A stretch of 53,678 bases of DNA, taken from contig NZ_JADEWG010000037.1 of assembly GCF_015207735.1 (NCBI RefSeq), positions 1 to 53,678 on the forward strand, written 5' to 3'. The notes beneath the pieces are model-generated. The model saw only the letters and a program-made list of their open reading frames with translations, had not been told where the DNA came from and made no database searches. Shown piece by piece: positions 42,981 through 50,853 of this stretch; position 1 is the stretch's first letter, and every line of letters starts with the position of its first letter. This DNA is from [Phormidium] sp. LEGE 05292. Its GTDB lineage: Bacteria > Cyanobacteriota > Cyanobacteriia > Cyanobacteriales > Aerosakkonemataceae. The position numbers were made by a program, and so were the translations under genes.

Positions 42981-44330
42981 TTAGCTAGTTGTGTAACCGT
43001 AGAGGTCGTATATATCTGCGTCTGTAATTTTCACCGGGACAATTGAACCCAGTGCGGCATTACCCGTGACGTAGACTAGTCCATCGACTTCTGGCGAAAA
43101 TCTGGCTGAGCGACCGATTAATTCCCCAGTTGCGGGGTTTTCCTGCTCAATTAAAACATCTACTATTTTCCCAATTGATTGTTGGTTCTTTTTCTGGGAA
43201 ATAGACTGTTGAACTCGCATCAGGATGTCCCGACGCTCATCCATCACAGATTGGGGTAATTGATTCGGCAAACTATATGCTGGGGTTCCTTCTTCTGGAG
43301 AGAAGGTGAATACACCTACATGATCGAACTCGTGGCGCTGAACAAATTGTACTAGGTGCTGGAAATGTTCCTCCGTTTCTCCAGGAAACCCAACGATAAA
43401 TGTTGTCCGTAAAATGGCCTGTGGTAGCGCCTCTTTAATTCTATCAATGATTGTGTCATTTACTTGCCCTTGCCAAGGACGATTCATGGCTCGGAGCACT
43501 TCAGGATGGGAATGTTGTAAGGGAAGGTCTAGATACGGTAAGACGTTTGGCGTTTCCTGAAAGGCTTTAATTACCTCTGGAGTTAATCCGGTGGGATAAG
43601 CGTAATGTACGCGAATCCAAGGTACTTCTACTTCTCCCAAGGCTCGCAAAAGTTCTGCTAGCTTTGGTTTTCCGTAAATGTCTAACCCGTAGTTAGTGGT
43701 AATTTGGGAAATCAGGATAATTTCTTTTACGCCTTCAGTAACTAGTCGCTTGGCTTCCGCGACGATCGACTCTATTGTACGCGATCTCTGATCCCCTCTT
43801 AAATGGGGGATAATACAAAACGCGCAGCGGTAATCACACCCTTCGGCTACCCGCAAATAAGCTACTGCTTCTGGGGTAGTGCGATAACGGGGAATATTTT
43901 CATCAGCTATATAAGTCGGCGCTTGGGAAATTTCGGTAACTTTTTCTCCTTGCTGTACTTGCTGAATTACATTGACAATCTTGTGATAATCACCAGTACC
44001 GACGACCGCTACTGCTTCCCCAGTCTGGTTTTCCTGTTTTTGGAAACCCGTCAGTAGCTCGTTTTGGAAGTGTTGCGCCATGCACCCGGTGATTACTACC
44101 TTTTTGCCAGTCTCCACCAATTCAGCGATGGTACGCACGGATTCTTCCCGTGCTGCTTGAATAAAGCTGCACGTATTAACAATCACGTAGTCTGCTAATT
44201 CTTCGTTGTTGTCAACCTGGTATCCTGCTTGTACTAGCAGTCCCAGAATATGCTCGGTATCGATGCGGTTTTTTTCACATCCTAGATGAGTAATTGCTAT
44301 CGTTGGCTGTTGGCCCATTGTGTGAGGCAT
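42981..44330 (-). CDS. rimO: Ribosomal protein S12 methylthiotransferase RimO
   Basis: A radical-SAM enzyme that methylthiolates an aspartate of ribosomal protein S12. The 449-residue protein has the three domains of the family: N-terminal MTTase domain ([36 protein letters not shown] with its three cluster cysteines), radical-SAM core ([17 protein letters not shown], CxxxCxxC), and a C-terminal TRAM domain (from about 385, [20 protein letters not shown]). RimO rather than MiaB is indicated by the GCEKN opening. The start may be the ATG at 44330 or the one four codons later ([10 protein letters not shown]). It lies upstream of crhR in the same direction. Confidence 0.95.
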   Translation of the reverse strand: MPHTMGQQPTIAITHLGCEKNRIDTEHILGLLVQAGYQVDNNEELADYVIVNTCSFIQAAREESVRTIAELVETGKKVVITGCMAQHFQNELLTGFQKQENQTGEAVAVVGTGDYHKIVNVIQQVQQGEKVTEISQAPTYIADENIPRYRTTPEAVAYLRVAEGCDYRCAFCIIPHLRGDQRSRTIESIVAEAKRLVTEGVKEIILISQITTNYGLDIYGKPKLAELLRALGEVEVPWIRVHYAYPTGLTPEVIKAFQETPNVLPYLDLPLQHSHPEVLRAMNRPWQGQVNDTIIDRIKEALPQAILRTTFIVGFPGETEEHFQHLVQFVQRHEFDHVGVFTFSPEEGTPAYSLPNQLPQSVMDERRDILMRVQQSISQKKNQQSIGKIVDVLIEQENPATGELIGRSARFSPEVDGLVYVTGNAALGSIVPVKITDADIYDLYGYTTS

Positions 44331-44410
44331 TTAGCGAATTGAGAAGGTTCGTTCGTTCGTTTGTCGCATAAGCATTCAGACTTTTGTTTTGGCAAACTCG
44401 GTCTTTATGC

Positions 44411-44540
44411 TTGGGATGCGATCGACAACGGAGCGATAGGTCGTTCCTTTCCACAGGCTACTACAATGAGTAAGCTGGTTCAGCCCACAGGCGCTGGGCA
44501 TACTTTTGGGGTAGCCTGCGTCCTGCGCGATCGCATCTAG
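44411..44540. ncRNA. Strongly paired intergenic element, candidate RNA
   Basis: About 125 nt upstream of rimO are held by nested perfect stems: GATGCGATCG (44415-44424) with 44528-44537, CAGGCTAC (44454-44461) with GTAGCCTG (44511-44518), an inner GCCC/GGGC hairpin (44483-44499) and a lateral AACG/CGTT pair. The 10-bp outer stem includes HIP1-like sequence, which is not independent evidence. Either strand could be the transcript. I cannot match it to 6S, SRP, RNase P or a known riboswitch. Confidence 0.4.
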
Positions 44541-44582
44541 GTCAGTACTAGAATCGTAGCGCAAAATTAACATTCTCAACAT

Positions 44583-45164
44583 ATCTAAACAAAAATTTTT
44601 TTTCTAGTTTGACCGCTCTTCGACGTAAATCGCCGTAAATCAGAACTATAGTCAGTAAAAAAGCAAAATAATTATTCTGAACTAGCTAAAAATTTAAAAT
44701 TTCTTATTTAACCTATTTTATCTGCAAAATGCCCTAAAATACCCAAAAATGCTTTGTAAATTTATTTTGACTTTTGCTCAAAATTCCAGAAAATTTGTAA
44801 ATACTAAGGTAAGAAGTAAAATTTAGTTCCATCTTCCCATCTCCCTGGAACTGGTATGTCATACCTACCCAAATAAATTTAACTCAGCTTGTGGAATTTG
44901 GTTACGTACAATACATAAATTTAAACAAAATTATGGTTATTCGTTACCACTGCGATCGTTAAAAACTAAATTTTAACAACTAAGAGGAAGATTAACTCTA
45001 TTTTTAGAACTACAAAAAACATTATTAAGTAAGATAATTGCGTAAATTTACAAAATTGAGTTAGTAACAGTAGAATAACTAACCTGTTATGTGACGGTGA
45101 TGGTTAAAGCTGAAGAAGCCTACAACCATTGATTTTTCGTTGTTTTGCTTAAGTCCTGCAAAAA
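44583..45164. other. AT-rich gene-poor stretch
   Basis: No coding frame of supportable quality is seen. The sequence is AT-rich with no hairpin comparable to the neighbouring element. A ten-codon frame at 45101 (MVKAEEAYNH) ends at once and is not counted as a gene. Confidence 0.5.
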
Positions 45165-45395
45165 TATCATTAATCACCACAACCTGAAGAGTCAGCTACA
45201 TCAGCGATAATTCCAGCTTTGAAAAAGCGACTTCGTAAAAACGCAATTAATGATAATAACTTTCGAGAACAAATCCAACAAATTCGGTCTATCCCGGCAA
45301 CAAACTCTGATTCAGAAGTAGAACATATTGTTGAGAAAATTGATTATTTAGCTGCCCAGATCTTGTACCAAAGCTATGGAGTTTCTAGGAAATAA
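45165..45395 (+). pseudogene. Remnant of a small protein gene, no proper start
   Basis: An open frame runs from after a stop near 45164 to TAA at 45395, reading like real protein: LKKRLRKNAINDNNFREQIQ, then SDSEVEHIVEKIDYLAAQIL. There is no ATG or GTG; only a TTG at 45219 could start it, giving 58 residues. A second fragment with the shared words KKIDYLAVNLKLL ends at about 45505. These look like decayed copies of one small gene family. Product unknown. Confidence 0.35.
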
Positions 45396-45729
45396 CTAAA
45401 CCAGAAAGCCTAAATTTTTCCTAAAGAAAATAGATTTTTTAGGTTTTGAAGGAGACAATATCTTTAAGAAGATTGATTATTTAGCTGTTAACTTAAAGCT
45501 TCTGTAAAGATCTTTGAGTAAAGCTTTCAATGACTCATCATCCTATGCTAAAAAATAATCGATACATCACACTATAGTTATTGAAAGATTCATTTACTTG
45601 GGGTTAGCATCTTCCATGCTTGAGGCTTTGATAGATGAGCCACAGAAGCTAGCAGGGAATTGAAACGGATGCTGGAATTTCCGTGAAAAAGGGGCTCTAG
45701 ATTTAGTGTTTTAGATTTGAGGACAAACC

Positions 45730-46827
45730 ATGACATTGAAAGTTGCAATTGCTGGAGCGGGTCACATTGCTGAAGTTCACGCCAGAGCCGTCCAAGCTCA
45801 GGGCGGTCAGGTAGTGGCTGTGATTGAGAAGTTTCCAGAGCAAGCTGGTAAATTTGCTCAAAAATTCTCGATCGCCAATCAATATACCTCTGTGGAAGAG
45901 GCACTGGCTAGGGCGAAGTTCGATGCCTTGATTATTGGTACGCCAAATTTCCTCCACGCGCCACAAGCGATCGTGGCACTCAACGCCAAAGTACCTGTGT
46001 TAGTAGAAAAGCCGATGGCGCTAAACTCGATCGAAGCTGAGCAGGTGTTGGAAGCTAGCTTAAGATCTAACGTAGTGCTTATGGTAGGACACTGTTGGCG
46101 CTTCGATGAAGAGACACAATGGCTCAAGAATCGCCGGACTAAATTGGGTAGAATCATCCGTACCAAAGGGTATGGCATACATACTCACTGGGGACCTGGG
46201 GGCTGGTTTACCCAGAAGGCTCTATCTGGAGGCGGCGCGATCGCAGATATCGGCATTCATGCGATCGACACCGCACGCTTCTTGCTTGGCGATCCCCAAC
46301 CCGTGAGTGTCTTTGCTCGCATGGGTACCTATTATCAAAACTCCGACGTAGATGATACCGGAATCATCATCGTTAATTGGGATAATGGTACAACTTCATA
46401 CGTCGAATCAGGCTGGCGACAGCCATATAGCGACGGCCCTCAAGCCAGCACACAACTCTATGGCACCAGAGGTTTTGGTCAACTTTTTCCCACTCGGTTG
46501 TTGCTGCCTAACCTGAACCCGGAAAACAATTTTATTAAGTTATTACCAACACGCCTCCGCTCCAAGCTGAAGAGAAAGGAAGTAGTGGAGATAAAATCTG
46601 GATTTAAGTTCCCCCGCCAAGACCACTATCCGCAATCCATGTACGATCGACAAATGGCACACTTTTTTGAGTGTATTCAAACCAACCGCACACCGAGTCC
46701 GGGAGGAGCAGAAGGGTTGGTCAACATGAAAATCGTGGATGCAGCATATCAGAGTGCAAAAACAGGGCAAGTAGTGTTGTTAGATTCGATGCCGAGTCTG
46801 CGATCGCTCACCGCAATACAATCGTAA
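45730..46827 (+). CDS. Gfo/Idh/MocA family oxidoreductase
   Basis: A 365-residue NAD(P)-dependent sugar-type dehydrogenase. The N-terminal Rossmann fold starts at residue 2 (LKVAIAGAGHIAEVHARAV, GxGxxA variant), followed by the family's EKPMALN motif near residue 95, where the lysine takes part in catalysis. A GGGAIADIGIHAID segment with the conserved His, and the C-terminal beta-sheet domain, complete the fold. GAGGA-type ribosome-binding sequence precedes the ATG. It is 354 bp upstream of an epimerase on the same strand; together they suggest nucleotide-sugar or inositol-type chemistry for surface glycans. Substrate unknown. Confidence 0.92.
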   Translation: MTLKVAIAGAGHIAEVHARAVQAQGGQVVAVIEKFPEQAGKFAQKFSIANQYTSVEEALARAKFDALIIGTPNFLHAPQAIVALNAKVPVLVEKPMALNSIEAEQVLEASLRSNVVLMVGHCWRFDEETQWLKNRRTKLGRIIRTKGYGIHTHWGPGGWFTQKALSGGGAIADIGIHAIDTARFLLGDPQPVSVFARMGTYYQNSDVDDTGIIIVNWDNGTTSYVESGWRQPYSDGPQASTQLYGTRGFGQLFPTRLLLPNLNPENNFIKLLPTRLRSKLKRKEVVEIKSGFKFPRQDHYPQSMYDRQMAHFFECIQTNRTPSPGGAEGLVNMKIVDAAYQSAKTGQVVLLDSMPSLRSLTAIQS

Positions 46828-47181
46828 TCAATTAATGTTGACCACTGGGAATTTTAGATTTTCGCTCTTCGTAGCGGAACGCGATCGCATTCCTTTGATA
46901 TTTGATCTTGGTTCAAGCCCTCTCTAACTCAGATCTTGCAGCAGGGAAAGTAGAACCTCCCTTTCTCTCGTCTCTCGTTCCCTGCTTCAACCAGGAAACG
47001 AAAAACAGAGGCTCTGCCTCCAGGTGCAAGATATCAGTCTAAGAGTGAACGGAATAAATCTAAAATCTCAAATTCCTCAAGCTCTGTCCCAAAAGTGAGC
47101 AGAGTGAATCTAAAATTCCAAATCTAAAATCTAAAATTGGTTGAATTAACTCTATCTAACTTACACGGTGACAGGAAAATT
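46828..47181. repeat. Dispersed palindromic element, copy B, plus AAATCTA repeats
   Basis: The gap holds a complete copy (46928-47042) of the element seen at 20813-20900: GATCTTGCA at the left, GTAGAACCTCCC, CAACCAGGAAACGAAAA, ACAGAGGCTCTGC and TGCAAGATATCAGTCTA at the right. The ends GATCTTGCA and TGCAAGAT are inverted repeats. After it come AATCTAAAAT-type units (47055-47140). No gene or promoter motif is recognised. Confidence 0.8.
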
Positions 47182-48303
47182 ATGCGAATTGGAATAGTGG
47201 GAGCCAGTGGATTCGTAGGTAGACGGGCAGTGGAAATGCTCCCTGTCGAAGGAACTACAGAAGTTTGCCCGATCGTTCATTCTCAAAGCAGCCTGGAAAA
47301 ACTAGCGCAATATAAATTAGATGGTCGGATTGCTAATTCCTTTGACCAATCATCCTTAGAATCTGCCTTTCAAGGATGTGATGCGATTATTCAGTCGATT
47401 CTGGGTACTCCAGGGCTAATCAGGGGTACTATTGTTCCCACTTATAAAGCCGCCCAGAAAGCCGGGGTGCGACGGATTATTTATCTCAGTTCAATGATTG
47501 TCCATACCTCGGCTCCCGCTCCTGGGACAACTGAAGCAACTCCACCAATTACAAATCAACCCGGATTTCCCACCCATATCGCCAAAATCGATGCTGAACG
47601 CCAACTATTGCAGCTGCACCAAACAGGATCGGTTGAGGTGGTGATCTTCCGACCGGGGATTGTGTTTGGGCCGCGATCGCGCTGGGTTACAGAATTAGCC
47701 GATCAGCTGGTAAACGGTAGAGCCTATTTGATCGATGGAGGAAAAGGGATCTGCAATAGCGTCTATGTAGATAACCTGATTCATGCCATGCGACTGGCGT
47801 TGACCGCAAAAGATGCGGATGGTGAGGCATTTTTTGCTGGCGATAGCGAAAGGGTAACTTGGTTAGATTTTTACCGTCCCTTTGCAGAAGCTTTTGGAGT
47901 TGACCCAACCCAGCTGCCATCACCTCCAGTTCCAGAGTTCACCCATAGCCGGAAACAGGAATTAATCGGTTCTATCCGAGAATCAGTATTTGTGCAAAAA
48001 ACTTTAGCCATGATCCCAGAGGATCTCAAGCAAAAGTTGAAGCGATCGAAATCCCAACCACAGCAGCCAGCCCCAGAACCAAAACCTGAACCCGTCCCAG
48101 TAGTCCCAGCCGCGATCCCGAAAGGAGAACCAGTGGTGACAGAGATGATGTCCATCTTACAACAGTCCCAATATCAGCTACCCTTTACTAAAGCAGAGAA
48201 GCTTTTGGGTTATGAGCCAATTGTTTCTTTCGACGAAGGTTGCCGCCGTTCAATTGAGTGGCTCTCAGGGATCGATCGCTTTAAGCCATTCCTGAAAAAG
48301 TAA
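47182..48303 (+). CDS. NAD-dependent epimerase/dehydratase family protein
   Basis: An extended short-chain dehydrogenase of about 373 residues. The ATG at 47182 is preferred: it gives MRIGIVGASGFVGRRAVEML with the GxxGxxG nucleotide-binding motif at the very start, and is preceded by AGGAAAAT; a TTG 15 codons earlier is open but adds non-family residues. The family's catalytic Tyr-x3-Lys is not in its usual form (near residues 140-145 the protein reads HIAKIDAERQLL), so catalysis is uncertain. A Pro/Glu-rich linker (QPQQPAPEPKPEPVPV, near 290) precedes a C-terminal helix region. Follows the Gfo/Idh gene; role in sugar modification is inferred. Confidence 0.85.
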   Translation: MRIGIVGASGFVGRRAVEMLPVEGTTEVCPIVHSQSSLEKLAQYKLDGRIANSFDQSSLESAFQGCDAIIQSILGTPGLIRGTIVPTYKAAQKAGVRRIIYLSSMIVHTSAPAPGTTEATPPITNQPGFPTHIAKIDAERQLLQLHQTGSVEVVIFRPGIVFGPRSRWVTELADQLVNGRAYLIDGGKGICNSVYVDNLIHAMRLALTAKDADGEAFFAGDSERVTWLDFYRPFAEAFGVDPTQLPSPPVPEFTHSRKQELIGSIRESVFVQKTLAMIPEDLKQKLKRSKSQPQQPAPEPKPEPVPVVPAAIPKGEPVVTEMMSILQQSQYQLPFTKAEKLLGYEPIVSFDEGCRRSIEWLSGIDRFKPFLKK

Positions 48304-48490
48304 CAGAAAAATTTGTTCCCTGTTCCCTTACCCACCAAAATGTCCGGCTTGTTTACCCATAGCCAAAATAGAGATACCCCAACCTGATAAAATAGGTGAA
48401 ATAAATCAACAGTCAGTAGTCACAATAAACTTATTGACTAGTGACCAACTACCAGGACGCATTAACGAGTCCGAAAATAGCAAAAAAAAC

Positions 48491-49339
48491 GTGGACTTGA
48501 AGCAAATTTTTAGGACACCAAATCCGATTATTGGAGTAGTTCATCTATTACCGCTACCCACTTCCCCCCGCTGGGGAGGCAATTTAAAAGCAGTGATCGA
48601 TCGCGCCGAACAAGAAGCCACAGCTTTGGCTTCTGGCGGTGTAGATGGGATTATGGTGGAAAATTTCTTCGATGCGCCTTTCACCAACAGCCAGGTAGAT
48701 CCAGCGGTAGTCAGCGCCATGACATTAGTTGTGGATCGAGTGATGAACTTGGTGACATTGCCTGTGGGAATCAACGTATTGCGGAATGATGCTCACAGTG
48801 CTATAGCGATCGCCAGCTGTGTCAAAGCTCAGTTTATCCGCGTCAACGTCCTCACAGGCGTAATGGCTACCGATCAAGGATTAATTGAAGGACAAGCGCA
48901 TCAATTATTAAGATATCGACGAGAGTTAGGCAGCGATATCAAAATTTTGGCAGATGTATTGGTTAAACACGCCAGACCTTTAGGTTCGCCCAATCTCACC
49001 ACAGCAGTACAAGATACCATTGAACGAGGTTTAGCTGACGCAGTAATTTTATCTGGTTGGGCAACAGGTAGTCCTCCCAGTTTAGAAGACCTGGAGTTAG
49101 CTAAAGCCGCAGCCAGCGACACACCCGTATTTATCGGTAGTGGTGCGAGTTGGGAAAATATTTCTACCTTGATGCAAGCAGCAGATGGCGTAATTGTTTC
49201 TAGTTCCCTAAAACGTCAAGGAAAACGCGAGCAAGCAGTCGATCCGATTCGGGTGAGTCAATTTGTAGAAGCTATGCGGCACAGCGTATCTGGGAAGCCT
49301 CATCCCCACCCAATGTCGTCAATAAAACTGCATTCTTAA
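48491..49339 (+). CDS. btpA: BtpA family protein, photosystem I biogenesis
   Basis: A TIM-barrel-like protein needed for stable accumulation of photosystem I reaction-centre proteins in Synechocystis; peripheral on the cytoplasmic side of the thylakoid. The chosen start is a GTG at 48491, giving MDLKQIFRTPNPIIGVVHLL, the usual beginning; a TTG at 48434 would add 19 non-family residues. Family segments include PLPTSPRWGG, GGVDGIMVENFFDAPF, LPVGINVLRND, GQAHQLLRYRRELG and ADAVILSGWATGSPP. Length of about 282 residues is normal for the family. It stands alone between the epimerase and the VKOR gene. Confidence 0.93.
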   Translation: MDLKQIFRTPNPIIGVVHLLPLPTSPRWGGNLKAVIDRAEQEATALASGGVDGIMVENFFDAPFTNSQVDPAVVSAMTLVVDRVMNLVTLPVGINVLRNDAHSAIAIASCVKAQFIRVNVLTGVMATDQGLIEGQAHQLLRYRRELGSDIKILADVLVKHARPLGSPNLTTAVQDTIERGLADAVILSGWATGSPPSLEDLELAKAAASDTPVFIGSGASWENISTLMQAADGVIVSSSLKRQGKREQAVDPIRVSQFVEAMRHSVSGKPHPHPMSSIKLHS

Positions 49340-49444
49340 TCAGTTAACAAGACTAAAAATGTTGAATAAAGGTCTATAGTTCACAATGGGAATTAATTGG
49401 CAAACTATAGTCAGATTGTATGAGATAGCAGGGCTGTAAATATT

Positions 49445-50389
49445 ATGATTCGCCGACGTTCTACTCCTTGGATTCATCGCTGGTCGCGAATTCTGATTGC
49501 CGCGATCGCCATTTTAGGCATTCTAGACACAATTTACCTCACCTTAGTCGAGTGGGGAGTGTTCAAAGAAGCTCTTTGTCCTACCACTGGGATCGTTGAC
49601 TGTAACGCCGTATTAAGCAGTGCTTACGCCAAAGTTTTTGGCATCCCTTTATCAGTCTTTGGTTTTTTTGCCTATGCAGGTATGGCAGCTTTAGCATTAG
49701 GGCCATTACTCATTAACCCACAAGAACAAAAAGCCCTGCGTTCCAAAATGGAACAATTAACTTGGTTGGGGTTGTTTGCAGGTGCAACCGCAATGCTGTT
49801 TTTCAGCGGTTATCTGTTCTATTTAATGGCGTTTGCGATCGGGAAATTGTGTATTTATTGTCTGTTTTCAACATTATTTTCGATCGCCCTATTTGTAATT
49901 ACTTTATTTGGTCATACTTGGGAAGATGTGGGACAGCTATTTTTTACTGGTATTGTAGTCGGCATGATCGCCTTAATTGGCACACTTGGCGTTTATGCCA
50001 GCGCCAAAACACCCACCACAGCTGGTAATACTACTACTACCATCGCTGGAGAAGTTGGTAAGCCAATTCAAAACTCTTCAGGCCCAGCAGAAATTGCTTT
50101 AGCACGTCACTTGAAACAAGTAGGCGCAAAAGAATACGGTGCCTATTGGTGTCCTCACTGTCACGAGCAAAAAGAATTATTTGGTAAAGAAGCTGCTGCT
50201 GAACTAGATTACGTTGAATGTGACCCTAAAGGTGTAAATGCTAGACCACAACTCTGTCAAGCAGCCAATATAAAAGGTTATCCAACTTGGCAGATTAAAG
50301 GACAGTTGTACGAAGGTGTACAAACCTTAGAAAAACTCGCTGATTTAACAGATTACAAAGGCCCACGTAACTTTAAAAACTCCCTTTGA
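49445..50389 (+). CDS. VKOR family thiol oxidoreductase fused to thioredoxin-like domain
   Basis: Makes disulfide bonds in exported or lumenal proteins, passing electrons to a quinone. A 314-residue fusion: a five-span membrane VKOR domain with the loop cysteines Cys45 and Cys53 and the CxxC centre Cys136-Cys139 (CIYC), then a linker of about 30 Thr/Gly residues and a thioredoxin-like domain with CPHC at Cys236-Cys239 (WCPHCHEQKELFG). This is the cyanobacterial equivalent of the DsbA-DsbB pair and of plant LTO1. All eight key cysteines are present. A strong terminator follows the stop by about 40 bp. Confidence 0.95.
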   Translation: MIRRRSTPWIHRWSRILIAAIAILGILDTIYLTLVEWGVFKEALCPTTGIVDCNAVLSSAYAKVFGIPLSVFGFFAYAGMAALALGPLLINPQEQKALRSKMEQLTWLGLFAGATAMLFFSGYLFYLMAFAIGKLCIYCLFSTLFSIALFVITLFGHTWEDVGQLFFTGIVVGMIALIGTLGVYASAKTPTTAGNTTTTIAGEVGKPIQNSSGPAEIALARHLKQVGAKEYGAYWCPHCHEQKELFGKEAAAELDYVECDPKGVNARPQLCQAANIKGYPTWQIKGQLYEGVQTLEKLADLTDYKGPRNFKNSL

Positions 50390-50853
50390 GGGCGGTAAAT
50401 CTTTGAGAACCTCTGGGTTCAAAAATCAACACTCTGGTTGCTAATCGCTGCCAGAGTGTTAATTTTTCAATAATTACTTTAACGAGATAACTGGGATTTA
50501 TTTTTAATATCAGTTCGTATTTTTAGTTGGAGAATAAGCGCCAACATTATTGTTAAAGATGTATTTGAGAACTGGAATTATCATTTAAATTTACTGTAAA
50601 GCTAAGTTGCTTTAGCCCAACTAGAGTAGCTATATATACTGATAAACTAAGAAATATTTAAGAAAATCTCATTTTAACCAGATCCTAATTTTCCTTGCCT
50701 TCCAACTTTCTTTATTTCGCCTCTGTAATTTTGCTTAAGAAAATATTCTATCTTGACTCTGCCACATAAAAAGCCTAATTCACTGATTTGCCTATCCATT
50801 GGCTATTAATGAAAGATAGGTATAGGGATAACTTTCAAAATTGAGTAATTCGG
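50390..50853. other. Gap after VKOR gene; terminator plus unannotated sequence
   Basis: The first 80 bases hold two hairpins: GAACC/GGTTC (50407-50420) and the terminator at 50428-50468. From 50470 to 50853 the sequence is AT-rich with no gene; the promoter of the CHASE2 gene should be near its end, but no sigma-70 box is convincing. Confidence 0.5.
50428..50468 (+). terminator. Rho-independent terminator after the VKOR gene
   Basis: AACACTCTGG (50428-50437) pairs perfectly with CCAGAGTGTT (50451-50460) around a 13-nt loop and is followed by AATTTTT. It lies 38 bases past the VKOR stop. Confidence 0.85.

Noticed and set aside
44376-44582. A 68-codon minus-strand gene upstream of rimO
   Set aside because: It runs through the strongly paired element at 44411-44540; the pairing explains the sequence better than this frame does.
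45590-45904. A 104-codon minus-strand gene
   Set aside because: It overlaps the well supported start of the Gfo/Idh gene on the other strand and shows no family features.
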